From Gammaproteobacteria bacterium (lineage in GTDB: Bacteria > Pseudomonadota > Gammaproteobacteria > Chromatiales > Chromatiaceae): 6,618 nucleotides of DNA. Position 1 is the first letter of the stretch. Each line of letters starts with the position of its first letter. Shown here one piece after another: positions 6,115 through 6,618 of the stretch. Below the pieces are notes generated by a model, which saw only the letters and a list, made by a program, of their open reading frames with translations, did no database searches and was not told the origin of the DNA. The stretch is from contig JAJRUY010000268.1 of the NCBI GenBank assembly GCA_024277555.1, positions 1 to 6,618 of the forward strand, written 5' to 3'. The translations under genes and the position numbers were made by a program.

Positions 6115-6618
6115 ATGGATGTTTCCACGATACTTGATGGTTTGAACAGCGCCCAGCGCGAGGCGGTTTCCGCACCACCTTGCTCCACCCTGGTGCTGGC
6201 CGGGGCGGGTTCCGGCAAGACCCGGGTGCTGGTGCACCGCATTGCCTGGCTGATCCAGGTGGAGGGCATATCCCCCTGGGGGATTCTGGCCGTGACCTTC
6301 ACCAACAAGGCGGCGAAGGAAATGCGTCAGCGCATCGAGGAGCTGCTGGGCTTTCCCGCCGGGGGCATGTGGGTGGGCACCTTTCACGGCCTGGCCCATC
6401 GCCTGCTACGCGCCCATTGGCAAGAGGCCAATCTGCCCAAGGGCTTCCAGATTCTCGATTCGGATGATCAGCTGCGTATGGTCAAGAGGGTGATCCGCGA
6501 GCTGAATCTGGATGATGCCAAATGGCCGCCGCGCCAGGCCCAGTGGTTCATCAACGAGCAAAAGGACGAAGGCCGCCGTCCCCAGCATCTGGAAGACGAT
6601 GGCGACCTGTGGCGGCGG
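6115..6618 (+). CDS. uvrD: UvrD, DNA helicase II (3'-partial)
   Basis: UvrD is a superfamily 1A 3'-to-5' DNA helicase that removes incised strands in nucleotide excision repair and mismatch repair and dislodges proteins from DNA. The first 168 codons are visible and the frame is still open at the window end; the full protein is usually about 720 residues. Visible motifs are the Q motif LNSAQREAV (10-18), Walker A AGAGSGKT (29-36), motif Ia VTFTNKAAKEM (60-70) and motif Ib GTFHGLAHRLLR (88-99). The following ILDSDDQ and the QWFINEQKDEG segment are typical of UvrD rather than Rep or PcrA of other groups. The ATG at 6115 starts 12 bases after the pilU stop, and the N-terminus lines up with the family. 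No clear Shine-Dalgarno sequence precedes it. It may be read through from pilU or start from its own weak site. Confidence 0.94.
   Translation, partial: MDVSTILDGLNSAQREAVSAPPCSTLVLAGAGSGKTRVLVHRIAWLIQVEGISPWGILAVTFTNKAAKEMRQRIEELLGFPAGGMWVGTFHGLAHRLLRAHWQEANLPKGFQILDSDDQLRMVKRVIRELNLDDAKWPPRQAQWFINEQKDEGRRPQHLEDDGDLWRR

Overview
The window looks like a chromosomal segment of a gammaproteobacterium with moderately high GC. The FeoC, PilU and UvrD proteins read as Pseudomonas/Oceanospirillales-type sequences. An Alcanivorax-like host is my best guess, from protein flavour only; there is no rRNA or other marker to prove it.

Layout, left to right. (1) Positions 1-1781, plus strand: the end of a ferrous-iron uptake operon, made of the membrane part of feoB (its start lies outside the window) and an overlapping small feoC. 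(2) Positions 1802-1828: a perfect 12-bp hairpin with an A-run on one side and a T-run on the other. It should terminate both the feo transcript and the facing minus-strand transcript. (3) Positions 1848-4656, minus strand: two tandem paralogous genes for exported proteins of 456 and 450 residues. Each has a signal peptide, two regions resembling bacterial pre-peptidase C-terminal (PPC) beta-sandwich domains, and eight cysteines at matching places. I do not recognise a named family, and their function is unknown. Their first 71 bp, including the GTG start, are almost identical in DNA although the mature proteins have diverged strongly. (4) Positions 4657-4992: a divergent intergenic region with a REP-like double palindrome and candidate promoters. 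(5) Positions 4993-6102, plus strand: pilU, an accessory type IV pilus retraction ATPase, here with no pilT directly beside it. (6) Position 6115 to the window end: the first 168 codons of uvrD (DNA helicase II).

The feo genes work together: FeoB is the Fe(II) permease and FeoC its small winged-helix, Fe-S-type partner. PilU acts on pili and UvrD in DNA repair; their adjacency probably reflects shared transcription rather than shared function. The most interesting part is the tandem pair of exported cysteine-conserved proteins, for which no role can be assigned from sequence alone.
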